Shown here piece by piece: positions 7,690-13,177 of a stretch of DNA of 14,489 nt. This DNA is from NORP309 sp964564165 (GTDB lineage Bacteria > Pseudomonadota > Gammaproteobacteria > Xanthomonadales > Marinicellaceae). The stretch lies in assembly GCA_964564165.1 (NCBI GenBank), contig CAZLZZ010000076.1:1-14489 (forward strand), read 5' to 3'. How positions within the stretch are numbered: the stretch's first letter is position 1; the number at the start of each line of letters is the position of its first letter. Under the pieces are notes generated by a model. It was not told the origin of the DNA. It ran no database searches and saw only the letters and a program-made list of their open reading frames with translations. The translations under genes and the position numbers were made by a program.

Positions 7690-7717
7690 TGTAGGAAAAA
7701 TCCTACAGGCTGTAGGA
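7690..7717. repeat. alternating TGTAGGA / TCCTACA / TGTAGGA set
   Basis: TGTAGGA (7690-7696), TCCTACA (7701-7707) and TGTAGGA (7711-7717) are spaced by AAAA and GGC. The middle copy can pair with either neighbour, so as DNA it is a pair of overlapping operator-like palindromes and as RNA a pair of mutually exclusive hairpins. TATAGGA at 7668-7674 and TGTAGGA at 7406-7412 repeat the half-site nearby. Confidence 0.6.
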
Positions 7718-7802
7718 ATCGTCAAAATAGTAGGGTTTACGTATTTCGAATTTAATGGTGTTAATAAAGAAACAAACCTCCCACTTTTGCATTAATTTTT
7801 TT

Positions 7803-7976
7803 ATAATCCCGAACCCCGATATAGAAACGAGTTTGAGAGTGCAAGTAATTGATGTGCATAAGGAATTCACAAAAACTGGGCACACCTCATTGGTGATAAG
7901 GTTTTTTGAGAGTTTCTTAGGCATATTAAGGACTTGTGCTCTCAATCTTGTTTTCTATGTCGGGATTTGGGATAAT
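7803..7976 (+). ncRNA. 174-nt near-complete hairpin just upstream of dtd (structured leader RNA or ERIC-like repeat)
   Basis: The two halves of this stretch are complementary almost end to end. Outer stem: ATAATCCC (7803-7810) with GGGATAAT (7969-7976), then CCCGATATAGAAA with TTTCTATGTCGGG. Middle stem: TTGAGAGTGCAAGT (7833-7846) with ACTTGTGCTCTCAA (7932-7945). Inner stem: GTGCATAAGGAATTC with the stretch 7910-7924, then five A-U pairs. A cap CACC-TCATT-GGTG is at 7883-7895. About 65 of 75 stem positions pair with one bulged base, and nine or ten of the imperfect pairs are G-U on the plus strand against one A-C. That bias suggests conservation as plus-strand RNA. Function unknown: a leader controlling dtd, or a palindromic repeat of the ERIC type. 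Confidence 0.7.
7948..7976 (+). promoter_or_regulatory. candidate dtd promoter inside the hairpin's 3' arm
   Basis: TTGTTT (7948-7953) and GATAAT (7971-7976) are exactly 17 bp apart. A start six or seven bases past the -10 falls at about 7983, the first base of dtd, which would give a leaderless mRNA. This promoter and a full hairpin leader cannot serve the same transcript. Confidence 0.35.
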
Positions 7977-7982
7977 GTTCGG

Positions 7983-8420
7983 ATGAAAGCATTGGTCCAA
8001 AGAGTAAAGCAGGCGAACGTGGTTGTCGATGGCAAAACTGTGGGTGAAATAAAACAAGGGATTTTGGCATTTATAGGTGTTGAACAAACAGACACAACAC
8101 TCAACGCAGATAAATTATTAAAGAAGATCATCAGCTATCGAATATTCTCAGATCAAAACAACAAGATGAATTTGTCCTTACAAGACATCAATGGTGGATT
8201 ACTATTGGTTTCACAATTTACCTTGGTTGCCAACACACAAAAAGGGTTGCGCCCGAGCTTTTCCTGTGCCGGTTCTCCAGAAACGAGCAAACAACTGTAT
8301 GATTATATGATTGAACAAGCGCAATTGAGCGCGCTAAAGATACAAACAGGTGTGTTTGCTGCAGACATGCAAATTGCCTTAATCAATGATGGGCCGGTGA
8401 CTTTTAATTTACAATGCTAG
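7983..8420 (+). CDS. dtd: D-aminoacyl-tRNA deacylase
   Basis: A 145-residue cytoplasmic editing enzyme that hydrolyses D-amino acids (and glycine mischarged on tRNA-Ala) from tRNA, keeping D-residues out of translation. The N-terminus MKALVQRVKQANVVVDGK is typical. The two signature motifs are intact: SQFTL at 77-81 and NDGPVT at 135-140, which supplies the cross-subunit Gly-cisPro that rejects L-aminoacyl-tRNA. KGLRPSF (87-93) is also conserved. Length equals the family norm. I start it at the ATG of 7983 because the family begins there; the same frame runs back to 7755 only because the upstream hairpin lacks stops. The best Shine-Dalgarno candidate, GGG at 7969-7971, is buried in the hairpin's base. 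The gene overlaps the following ggt-like gene by 7 bp, so they are probably co-translated. Confidence 0.95.
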   Translation: MKALVQRVKQANVVVDGKTVGEIKQGILAFIGVEQTDTTLNADKLLKKIISYRIFSDQNNKMNLSLQDINGGLLLVSQFTLVANTQKGLRPSFSCAGSPETSKQLYDYMIEQAQLSALKIQTGVFAADMQIALINDGPVTFNLQC

Positions 8421-9874
8421 AAAAAAACACTTATGCCATCGCTACAGGCAACTATCAATCCACAAAGGCCGCTGCAGAAATATTAGACGCAGGTGGCAAT
8501 GCCTATGACGCCATTTTAGCGGCTCTATTTATGTCTTTTGTCTGTGAACCGCTTTTGTCATCACCAGGTGGTGGTGGTTATTTATTGGCGCATCCAAATA
8601 ATAGTCAAGCTAAAATCTTCGATTTTTTTGCACAAACTCCATTATCTAAAGACCAAACAAAAAAAGATTTCTATCCCATTCATGGAGATTTTGGTGCCAC
8701 CAAACAAGAATTTCACATAGGCATGGCAGCAGCTGCTGTTCCTGGTGTTCCTGCAGGCATTCACGCCATTCACAACCATTATGGCAGTATGTCTTTAGCC
8801 GATATTGCCAATGCTGCTATTAATTTAGCAACTCAAGGCATGGTTGTTGATAAACTACATGCCGAAGTAATACAAATACTGAGCCCTATACTCGATTACT
8901 CCAGCCATGCCAAAGCACTGTTTTCCAACAAACAGCAACAACTTTTAAAGCAAGGCGATATCAAGCCCAATCAACACTTGGCGCAATTTTTAAGTAAATT
9001 GACCAACAACCCTATGGATTGGTTTTATTGCGATACTCCTGCAAATGATATTGTGGCCGATATGCGCCATCATCACGGGCTATTGAGAAAAAATGATTTC
9101 CAAAGCTACCAAGTTCATATCAGAAACCCTTTGATTGAAACAATAAACAACTGGAAAATTATCACCAATACCGCACCATCAACAGGTGGAAAACTCATTA
9201 TTGAACAATTAAAACACGCCAATAATCATAACAATCAACAAAAGAGTGGCAGCAGTCAGTTAATAGAGGCCATGGTTTATGCTGACAAGCTCAAAAACAA
9301 CGGTGACTTTCAAAGCTCAAAAGGCACAACCCACATGAGCGTGATAGATGCAAAAGGCAATGTCGCAAGCCTGACCATTTCTAATGGTGAGGGCTGTGGA
9401 TATGTTGTTCCCAACAGTGGTTTTATGCTGAATAATTTTTTGGGTGAAGAAGACATCAACACTAATGGTTTTTTCAATTTTAAAGAGAATACCCGCATGG
9501 CATCCATGATGTCTCCCACCATCTTAGCAAACAAAGAAACCAAAATAGCACTTGGAACAGGCGGCTCAAACCGCATTAAAACCGCCATGTTTCAAGTGAT
9601 TTGGCAAATTATTGCAGAAAACAAAACCTTAGATCAAGCCATTAACCACCCGAGATTTCACTATGAAAATGGCAAATTAGATATCGAAAAAGGGTTTAAC
9701 CAACAAACCATCAAAGCTTTAGAACAAAAATACCCAAACATAAACCTCTGGCAAAACAGAAGCCTCTACTTTGGTGGAATAAATGCCGTTCAACACGGCA
9801 AAAAGAACTTAGCCATTGGCGATAGTCGCAGGAATGGTGTGGGATTGGTTAAAGTATTTAAGGGTTTGATTTAA
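8414..9874 (+). CDS. gamma-glutamyltransferase-like Ntn hydrolase (no signal peptide)
   Basis: A 486-residue gamma-glutamyltranspeptidase-family protein; relatives cleave gamma-glutamyl bonds of glutathione and similar compounds after splitting themselves into two subunits. The N-terminal domain has GGNAYDAILAALFMSFV, EP, and SSPGGGGYLLAH. The predicted nucleophile and cleavage site is T305 in GTTHMSVIDAKGN, giving a large part of 304 and a small part of 182 residues (E. coli small subunit about 190). Differences from E. coli: no export signal, so probably cytoplasmic; a shorter large part; MASMMSPT where E. coli has two adjacent Ser (462, 463), so the second becomes Met; and GTGGSNRI where E. 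coli has GSPGGSRI. These suggest a divergent subgroup, perhaps a hydrolase or acylase on another gamma-glutamyl or amide substrate. ATG 8414 overlaps the dtd stop, implying coupling. Confidence 0.88.
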   Translation: MLEKNTYAIATGNYQSTKAAAEILDAGGNAYDAILAALFMSFVCEPLLSSPGGGGYLLAHPNNSQAKIFDFFAQTPLSKDQTKKDFYPIHGDFGATKQEFHIGMAAAAVPGVPAGIHAIHNHYGSMSLADIANAAINLATQGMVVDKLHAEVIQILSPILDYSSHAKALFSNKQQQLLKQGDIKPNQHLAQFLSKLTNNPMDWFYCDTPANDIVADMRHHHGLLRKNDFQSYQVHIRNPLIETINNWKIITNTAPSTGGKLIIEQLKHANNHNNQQKSGSSQLIEAMVYADKLKNNGDFQSSKGTTHMSVIDAKGNVASLTISNGEGCGYVVPNSGFMLNNFLGEEDINTNGFFNFKENTRMASMMSPTILANKETKIALGTGGSNRIKTAMFQVIWQIIAENKTLDQAINHPRFHYENGKLDIEKGFNQQTIKALEQKYPNINLWQNRSLYFGGINAVQHGKKNLAIGDSRRNGVGLVKVFKGLI

Positions 9875-9881
9875 AACATCG

Positions 9882-9910
9882 GGAACCTTTTTCTTTCGAG
9901 ATGCATCTTG
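9882..9910 (+). promoter_or_regulatory. ECF-sigma-type promoter ahead of the DUF4142-cupredoxin-sigma cluster
   Basis: GGAACC followed by TTTTT (9882-9892) is the classic -35 signature of promoters read by ECF sigma factors. After 16 bp comes CATCTT (9904-9909), a loose -10. It begins 7 bp past the upstream stop codon and about 80 bp before the DUF4142 gene, whose cluster ends in an ECF sigma gene, so autoregulation is likely. An imperfect palindrome ACAGC/GCTGT (9920-9936) follows. The -35 is readable; the regulator is inferred. Confidence 0.55.
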
Positions 9911-9965
9911 TAAATAAGCACAGCAATATTGGCTGTATTTATTAAATCTCAAATAGGAAAAAATC

Positions 9966-10523
9966 ATGTTAAAACTCAAATTCAACGTTCATAAAATTTT
10001 AGTCGCCCTTTCGTTAACCGCCTTGTTTGTCGGTTGTTCGACTGCAAAACCAGATAAAGTCACCAAACAAGAAAAGCTAACCGATGCGAATATCGCAGCG
10101 ATTGTTGTGGGTGCCAACAATATAGATATTTCAGCAGGCAATATCGCTTTAAAACGTTCTAGCAATAAACAAGTCATTGAATTTGCCAACAGAATGATTA
10201 TTGACCATCAATCTGTTTTGGCATCAGCTATAGAATTGGTCACGAAATTAGGCATCACACCTGTCAATAATGATTTGGTCTTTACACTGGCAGAACAGTC
10301 AAAGAATCATGAAGCCGTACTTAATAATTTAACAGGTGCTGCTTTTGATAAGGCCTATATCGATCACGAAGTGGCTTATCATCAAGCAGTAATCGGCGTG
10401 ATTGAAAATCAATTAATTCCTTCGGCACAAAATGCTGAATTAAAGGCTTTACTGGTTTCTGTATTGCCCGCGTTTAAAGCGCATCTACAACATTGTCAAA
10501 TGATTGCCAAGTCACTGTCATGA
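9966..10523 (+). CDS. DUF4142 family lipoprotein
   Basis: A 185-residue predicted lipoprotein. The N-terminus MLKLKFNVHKILVALSLTAL ends in the lipobox FVGC with Cys24 as lipidation site, so the mature protein would be anchored in the envelope. The rest is one DUF4142 domain, a ferritin-like four-helix fold of unknown function: ANNIDISAGNIALKRSSNKQVIEFANRMIIDHQ in the first half and FDKAYIDHEVAYHQAVI in the second, with conserved His residues (MIIDHQ, YIDHEVAYHQ) in the usual places. A usable ribosome site (AGG at 9955-9957) precedes the ATG. It is the first gene of a cluster with a cupredoxin (4-bp overlap) and an ECF sigma factor; the context suggests envelope stress or metal and redox handling, but no reaction can be assigned. 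Confidence 0.88.
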   Translation: MLKLKFNVHKILVALSLTALFVGCSTAKPDKVTKQEKLTDANIAAIVVGANNIDISAGNIALKRSSNKQVIEFANRMIIDHQSVLASAIELVTKLGITPVNNDLVFTLAEQSKNHEAVLNNLTGAAFDKAYIDHEVAYHQAVIGVIENQLIPSAQNAELKALLVSVLPAFKAHLQHCQMIAKSLS

Positions 10524-10846
10524 GAGTTACATTAATCACGGTGTTCTTCACGCTATTGATGTTTTCAAATAGCCAAGCGGGCGAAGGCCATAAACCTCAC
10601 CAGGTGCACATCATTGAAATAAAGGGCTTTGAATTTGTTCCCGCTCATGTAAAACTATCGCGGGGTGACAAAGTGATTTGGATAAACAGAGACTCAATTC
10701 CTCACAATATTGTTAATCGGAAAAATGATAAAACACTTTCTCCTACATTGGCCAAAGGCGATGAATTTAGTATCATCATTAAAGAAGACATAGATTATGC
10801 CTGTGGTTTTCATCCATCAATGCTTGGTGACATAAAATTAAAATAA
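10520..10846 (+). CDS. periplasmic cupredoxin (plastocyanin/amicyanin-like, type 1 copper)
   Basis: A 108-residue small blue-copper-type protein. The signal peptide MRVTLITVFFTLLMFSNSQA (1-20, cleavage after SQA) sends it to the periplasm. The mature part is a single plastocyanin-like beta sandwich with complete type 1 copper ligands: H62 (IPHNI), C95, H98 and M101 in C-x2-H-x2-M (CGFHPSM). The short C-to-H-to-M loop is amicyanin-like. Such proteins carry one electron between periplasmic redox partners. I choose the ATG at 10520 because it begins the signal peptide and overlaps the DUF4142 stop (ATGA), giving translational coupling; an earlier in-frame ATG at 10493 would add nine polar residues before the signal. 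Its electron partner is not in the window. Confidence 0.9.
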   Translation: MRVTLITVFFTLLMFSNSQAGEGHKPHQVHIIEIKGFEFVPAHVKLSRGDKVIWINRDSIPHNIVNRKNDKTLSPTLAKGDEFSIIIKEDIDYACGFHPSMLGDIKLK

Positions 10847-10850
10847 TCAT

Positions 10851-10882
10851 TAGGAGTAAAGAAACAACTGCCTTTGCTCCTA
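10851..10882 (+). promoter_or_regulatory. 11-bp hairpin between cupredoxin and sigma factor genes
   Basis: TAGGAGTAAAG (10851-10861) pairs with CTTTGCTCCTA (10872-10882) through eleven pairs including one G-U, with a 10-nt loop. No U tract follows, so it is more likely a processing, stability or partial-attenuation site than a full terminator. It would lower sigma expression relative to the two genes before it. Confidence 0.5.
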
Positions 10883-10902
10883 AATTTAATGAGAAATAAA
10901 CC

Positions 10903-11622
10903 ATGATACAATCATCTACAGCCAATAAAACCAAGTTCCAAGTTCAAGATATTAAAGTGCCCGCTACCCATATCTCTGATGAAGACATTATCAATACAAT
11001 AAAAGCTGAAGGTTTTATTGCTTATGGCAGTATTGTTCGGCGTTATAACCAACGTATGTTTCGAGTTGCTCGCAGTATAATTACCGATGATGCAACAGCC
11101 ATGGACATTGTCCAAGAGGCACACATTAAAGCTTATACCAAGATTGAGTCGTTTCAAGGCAAGGGCAGTTTTGCTGCTTGGATAGCCCAAATCACCCGAA
11201 ATGAAGCGTTAACGTATTTACGAAAAAATAAAAAAGAGGTCACCATGGGAGTAGAAGAACAATCAATAGTAGAATCTTTAACCCCTAGAAAATCCGACGA
11301 GTCCATTCAAAACCAGCCTGACTCAGTGTTTGATAACACTTATATGCAAAACCTAATCAATAAGAATTTAGACAAACTTTCTGAAAAATTCCGTTCAGTT
11401 TTTGTGTTGCGTGCGGTAGAACAATTCAGCTCCAAAGAAACCGCCAAAATATTAAACATCAATGAAATCACCGTAAAAACCCGTTACTTTAGATCCAAGA
11501 GGTTTTTGCGCAATGAAATTCAAAATCATCTGGGTTCTAAAGACATCAACATATACGAGTTTGGCCATAAAAATTGTGACCTTGTTTTGTATAATGTTTT
11601 GAAGGCTATTTCAACTTTATAG
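10903..11622 (+). CDS. ECF-type RNA polymerase sigma factor
   Basis: A 239-residue extracytoplasmic-function sigma factor that would direct RNA polymerase to a small stress regulon. Region 2 (about 37-108) is clear: AYGSIVRRYNQRMFRVA, then DATAMDIVQEAHIKAYTKI and FQGKGSFAAWIAQITRNEAL, the core-binding and -10-reading helices. A linker rich in Ser and Glu (about 112-145) leads to region 4 (about 151-206) with LSEKFRSVFVLRAVEQFSSKETAKILN and the helix-turn-helix ITVKTRYFRSKRFL. A short tail, FGHKNCDLVLYNVL, resembles the F-x-G-x3-C-D tail I recall from some proteobacterial ECFs. The first 25 residues precede the usual start. No gene for an anti-sigma factor follows on this strand, which is unusual. 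It most likely reads the GGAACC promoter at 9882. Confidence 0.93.
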   Translation: MIQSSTANKTKFQVQDIKVPATHISDEDIINTIKAEGFIAYGSIVRRYNQRMFRVARSIITDDATAMDIVQEAHIKAYTKIESFQGKGSFAAWIAQITRNEALTYLRKNKKEVTMGVEEQSIVESLTPRKSDESIQNQPDSVFDNTYMQNLINKNLDKLSEKFRSVFVLRAVEQFSSKETAKILNINEITVKTRYFRSKRFLRNEIQNHLGSKDINIYEFGHKNCDLVLYNVLKAISTL

Positions 11623-11782
11623 AGAGTTTTGCAAAGCTCTCATATAATAACTTCAACATCTCCTCAGTTGCAACCTCGGTGTCTTTTTCTAAAGTTAGAC
11701 AATTGACAAAAGCCGCTCTTATAGCCAATTCCAACAGGCCATCAATCTGATACTTGTCATTGTTTAGTGCCTTGTTTAACAC
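11606..11782 (-). CDS. possible small protein, or remnant of a regulator C-terminus
   Basis: A minus-strand frame open from 11845 to a TAG at 11606-11608. It has no ATG near its start; the best start is GTG at 11782, preceded nine bases upstream by AAAAAAGG, giving 58 residues. The translation is not random-looking: alternating charged and hydrophobic residues make at least two amphipathic helices (DGLLELAIRAAFVNCLTLEK and TEEMLKLLYESFAKLS). The pattern resembles the helical C-terminal half of a TetR-type regulator, so a decayed regulator is one reading; an independent small protein is another. Its 3' end overlaps the sigma gene by 17 bp, tail to tail. I recognise no family with certainty. 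Confidence 0.3.
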   Translation of the reverse strand: MLNKALNNDKYQIDGLLELAIRAAFVNCLTLEKDTEVATEEMLKLLYESFAKLSIKLK

Positions 11783-11821
11783 TTTATTTAACCTTTTTTC
11801 AACAAATCTTAATTTGAGAAG

Positions 11822-11836
11822 TATAATGGGTATAAT
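11822..11836 (+). promoter_or_regulatory. two possible -10 boxes before hemX
   Basis: TATAAT occurs twice, at 11822-11827 and 11831-11836, 19 to 33 bp before the hemX ATG, giving a short leader. The matching -35 boxes are poor (TTCAAC near 11798). No clear Shine-Dalgarno precedes hemX. Prediction only. Confidence 0.35.
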
Positions 11837-11854
11837 TTTATCCAGTTAACAATT

Positions 11855-13174
11855 ATGAGTGAAAACCAAACAGATAACAATAAAAATAAAGCAATTGAAT
11901 CCGAAGTGGTTGATCGGCTTAAAGAGGAACAGCATAAAGAAAAACAGCATAAAGAGGAACAGCTTGAAGAGGATGTCAAACCTATTCAAACTAAACCAAA
12001 CAAGAAAACCTCATTTATGGGTTCTCTGACATTTGTTTTGTCATTGTCAGCATTAGCAATCAGCGGATACATGTACTATTTGCAGTACTACACACCATCA
12101 AATACCAATGGCAATGAAGAATTAAAATCTTCAATTTTGATTCTAGAAAATCAGACAGAAAAGCATATTTCACAACTCAATCAACAACTAACAAAAGTTC
12201 AGCAAGAAAACAGTGAATTGAGTGCGCAGTTTAAAGCGTTACAAACTCAAATTGAACAAGGTATCGCTAACTCTGAAGGTTCAAACTCAAGTAGTGAACC
12301 AGCAACTCAAGCCACTGAGGTTTTCGATGATTCAATAATTAAGCAGCAAATCACCGATTTAGAAGACAAATTGACCACTCAGGACAACCTCATTGAGCAA
12401 TTACAAACCCGTTTAAACAACGGTAATTTGCAGAGCAAACAGTCTCTACAACAATTAAGTTCAGAATTAAAATTGCAATTGGCGAGTCATCCCAGAACTC
12501 TGCCAGTTACATCCGAGGAAGACAACAGTAAGTCACTGGTTAAATCTTTGTTACAAGAAGCCTATAAACAGCTCAACATCAACGGCAATGTTGTCCGAAC
12601 TCTAGAACTACTCGCCAAAACAACAAAACAACTATCGAGCTTAACCGATATGCGTTATGGTCGTTTGGCGAATGAATTAATGGACTTTTCACAACAATTG
12701 GACAATATGCAGCAACCAGATGTTGCTTCATTAAAAGCGCAAATTATTGATTTGTCAGAAAAAACAGAACAGCTGAATTTTATTCAGGCACAGAATGCCA
12801 AACAAGACGCAAAACAAGATGACAAAGATTCTTCTTGGTACACGAACTTGATTAGCATTAAGAAAATTGACGAAAATCAATCGCCAAAACTCTCTATAAG
12901 CGAGCAAATCACTATTAGAAATGTGATTAGTAATCATTATCAAATGCTACAACTGGCATTGATGAGCAACAATCAAGATTTGTGGTTGTCTGAAATCCAA
13001 CAATTACACTACTTATTGAATTTACACTTTGCTGATAGTTCACAAACCATCAACACCCAATTAACCGAATTGCAATCCATAGATACAAACCCTAAGTTGC
13101 CAGATTTAGAAACGTATCTACAGCAATTTAATGCGATTAATAGCGGCAATGAGGATGAAAATGAGAACGAGTAA
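11855..13174 (+). CDS. hemX: HemX, inner-membrane protein of the hemXY pair
   Basis: A 439-residue bitopic membrane protein of the gammaproteobacterial HemX family (once annotated as uroporphyrinogen-III methylase, but with no recognisable methylase domain); its true role is unresolved. A highly charged cytoplasmic tail (1-52) is followed by one membrane segment (about 54-75, TFVLSLSALAISGYMYY) and a long periplasmic part. Residues about 90-215 form Gln-rich coiled coil (ISQLNQQLTKVQQENSELSA, LEDKLTTQDNLIEQLQTRLN). The later part (about 225-425) carries the family core, SLLQEAYKQLNINGNVVRTLELL, and WYTNLISIKKI near 325. A triple 15-bp repeat in the tail codes KEEQH/KEKQH/KEEQL. Three bases separate its stop from hemY, so they are one operon. 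The usual preceding genes hemC and hemD are absent. Confidence 0.9.
   Translation: MSENQTDNNKNKAIESEVVDRLKEEQHKEKQHKEEQLEEDVKPIQTKPNKKTSFMGSLTFVLSLSALAISGYMYYLQYYTPSNTNGNEELKSSILILENQTEKHISQLNQQLTKVQQENSELSAQFKALQTQIEQGIANSEGSNSSSEPATQATEVFDDSIIKQQITDLEDKLTTQDNLIEQLQTRLNNGNLQSKQSLQQLSSELKLQLASHPRTLPVTSEEDNSKSLVKSLLQEAYKQLNINGNVVRTLELLAKTTKQLSSLTDMRYGRLANELMDFSQQLDNMQQPDVASLKAQIIDLSEKTEQLNFIQAQNAKQDAKQDDKDSSWYTNLISIKKIDENQSPKLSISEQITIRNVISNHYQMLQLALMSNNQDLWLSEIQQLHYLLNLHFADSSQTINTQLTELQSIDTNPKLPDLETYLQQFNAINSGNEDENENE
11921..11965 (+). repeat. three tandem 15-bp repeats inside hemX
   Basis: AAAGAGGAACAGCAT, AAAGAAAAACAGCAT and AAAGAGGAACAGCTT run head to tail and encode KEEQH, KEKQH and KEEQL in the cytoplasmic tail. 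The unit is a multiple of three, so copy number can change without loss of frame. Confidence 0.8.
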
Positions 13175-13177
13175 GCT

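Larger units (their letters stand above)
7260..7802. other. gene-free intergenic region with terminators and short repeats
   Basis: About 540 bp with no convincing gene on either strand; the longest frames are short and lack start codons. It holds a second leftward terminator (7457-7486), a possible small-RNA promoter (7404-7431), TATAGGA or TGTAGGA copies at 7384, 7406, 7668, 7690 and 7711, and nothing recognisable between 7490 and 7665 except a start-less 31-codon minus-strand frame (KDNKGYGFKYLRKDGDCL) that may be chance. Confidence 0.5.

Noticed and set aside
7755..7982. A 76-residue N-terminal extension of dtd
   Set aside because: The frame is open only because the hairpin has no stops; the family starts at 7983 and the extension has no domain-like pattern.
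9310..9588. 92-codon minus-strand frame inside the gamma-glutamyltransferase gene
   Set aside because: It is antisense to the catalytic region, whose conserved residues explain the lack of stops.
10493..10519. Earlier ATG for the cupredoxin at 10493
   Set aside because: It would put nine polar residues in front of a complete signal peptide and overlap the lipoprotein gene by 31 bp; the ATGA overlap at 10520 is the usual arrangement.
10912..11190. 92-codon minus-strand frame inside the sigma gene, considered as an anti-sigma gene
   Set aside because: It lies antisense to conserved region 2, and it shows no membrane segment or zinc-binding motif of anti-sigma factors.
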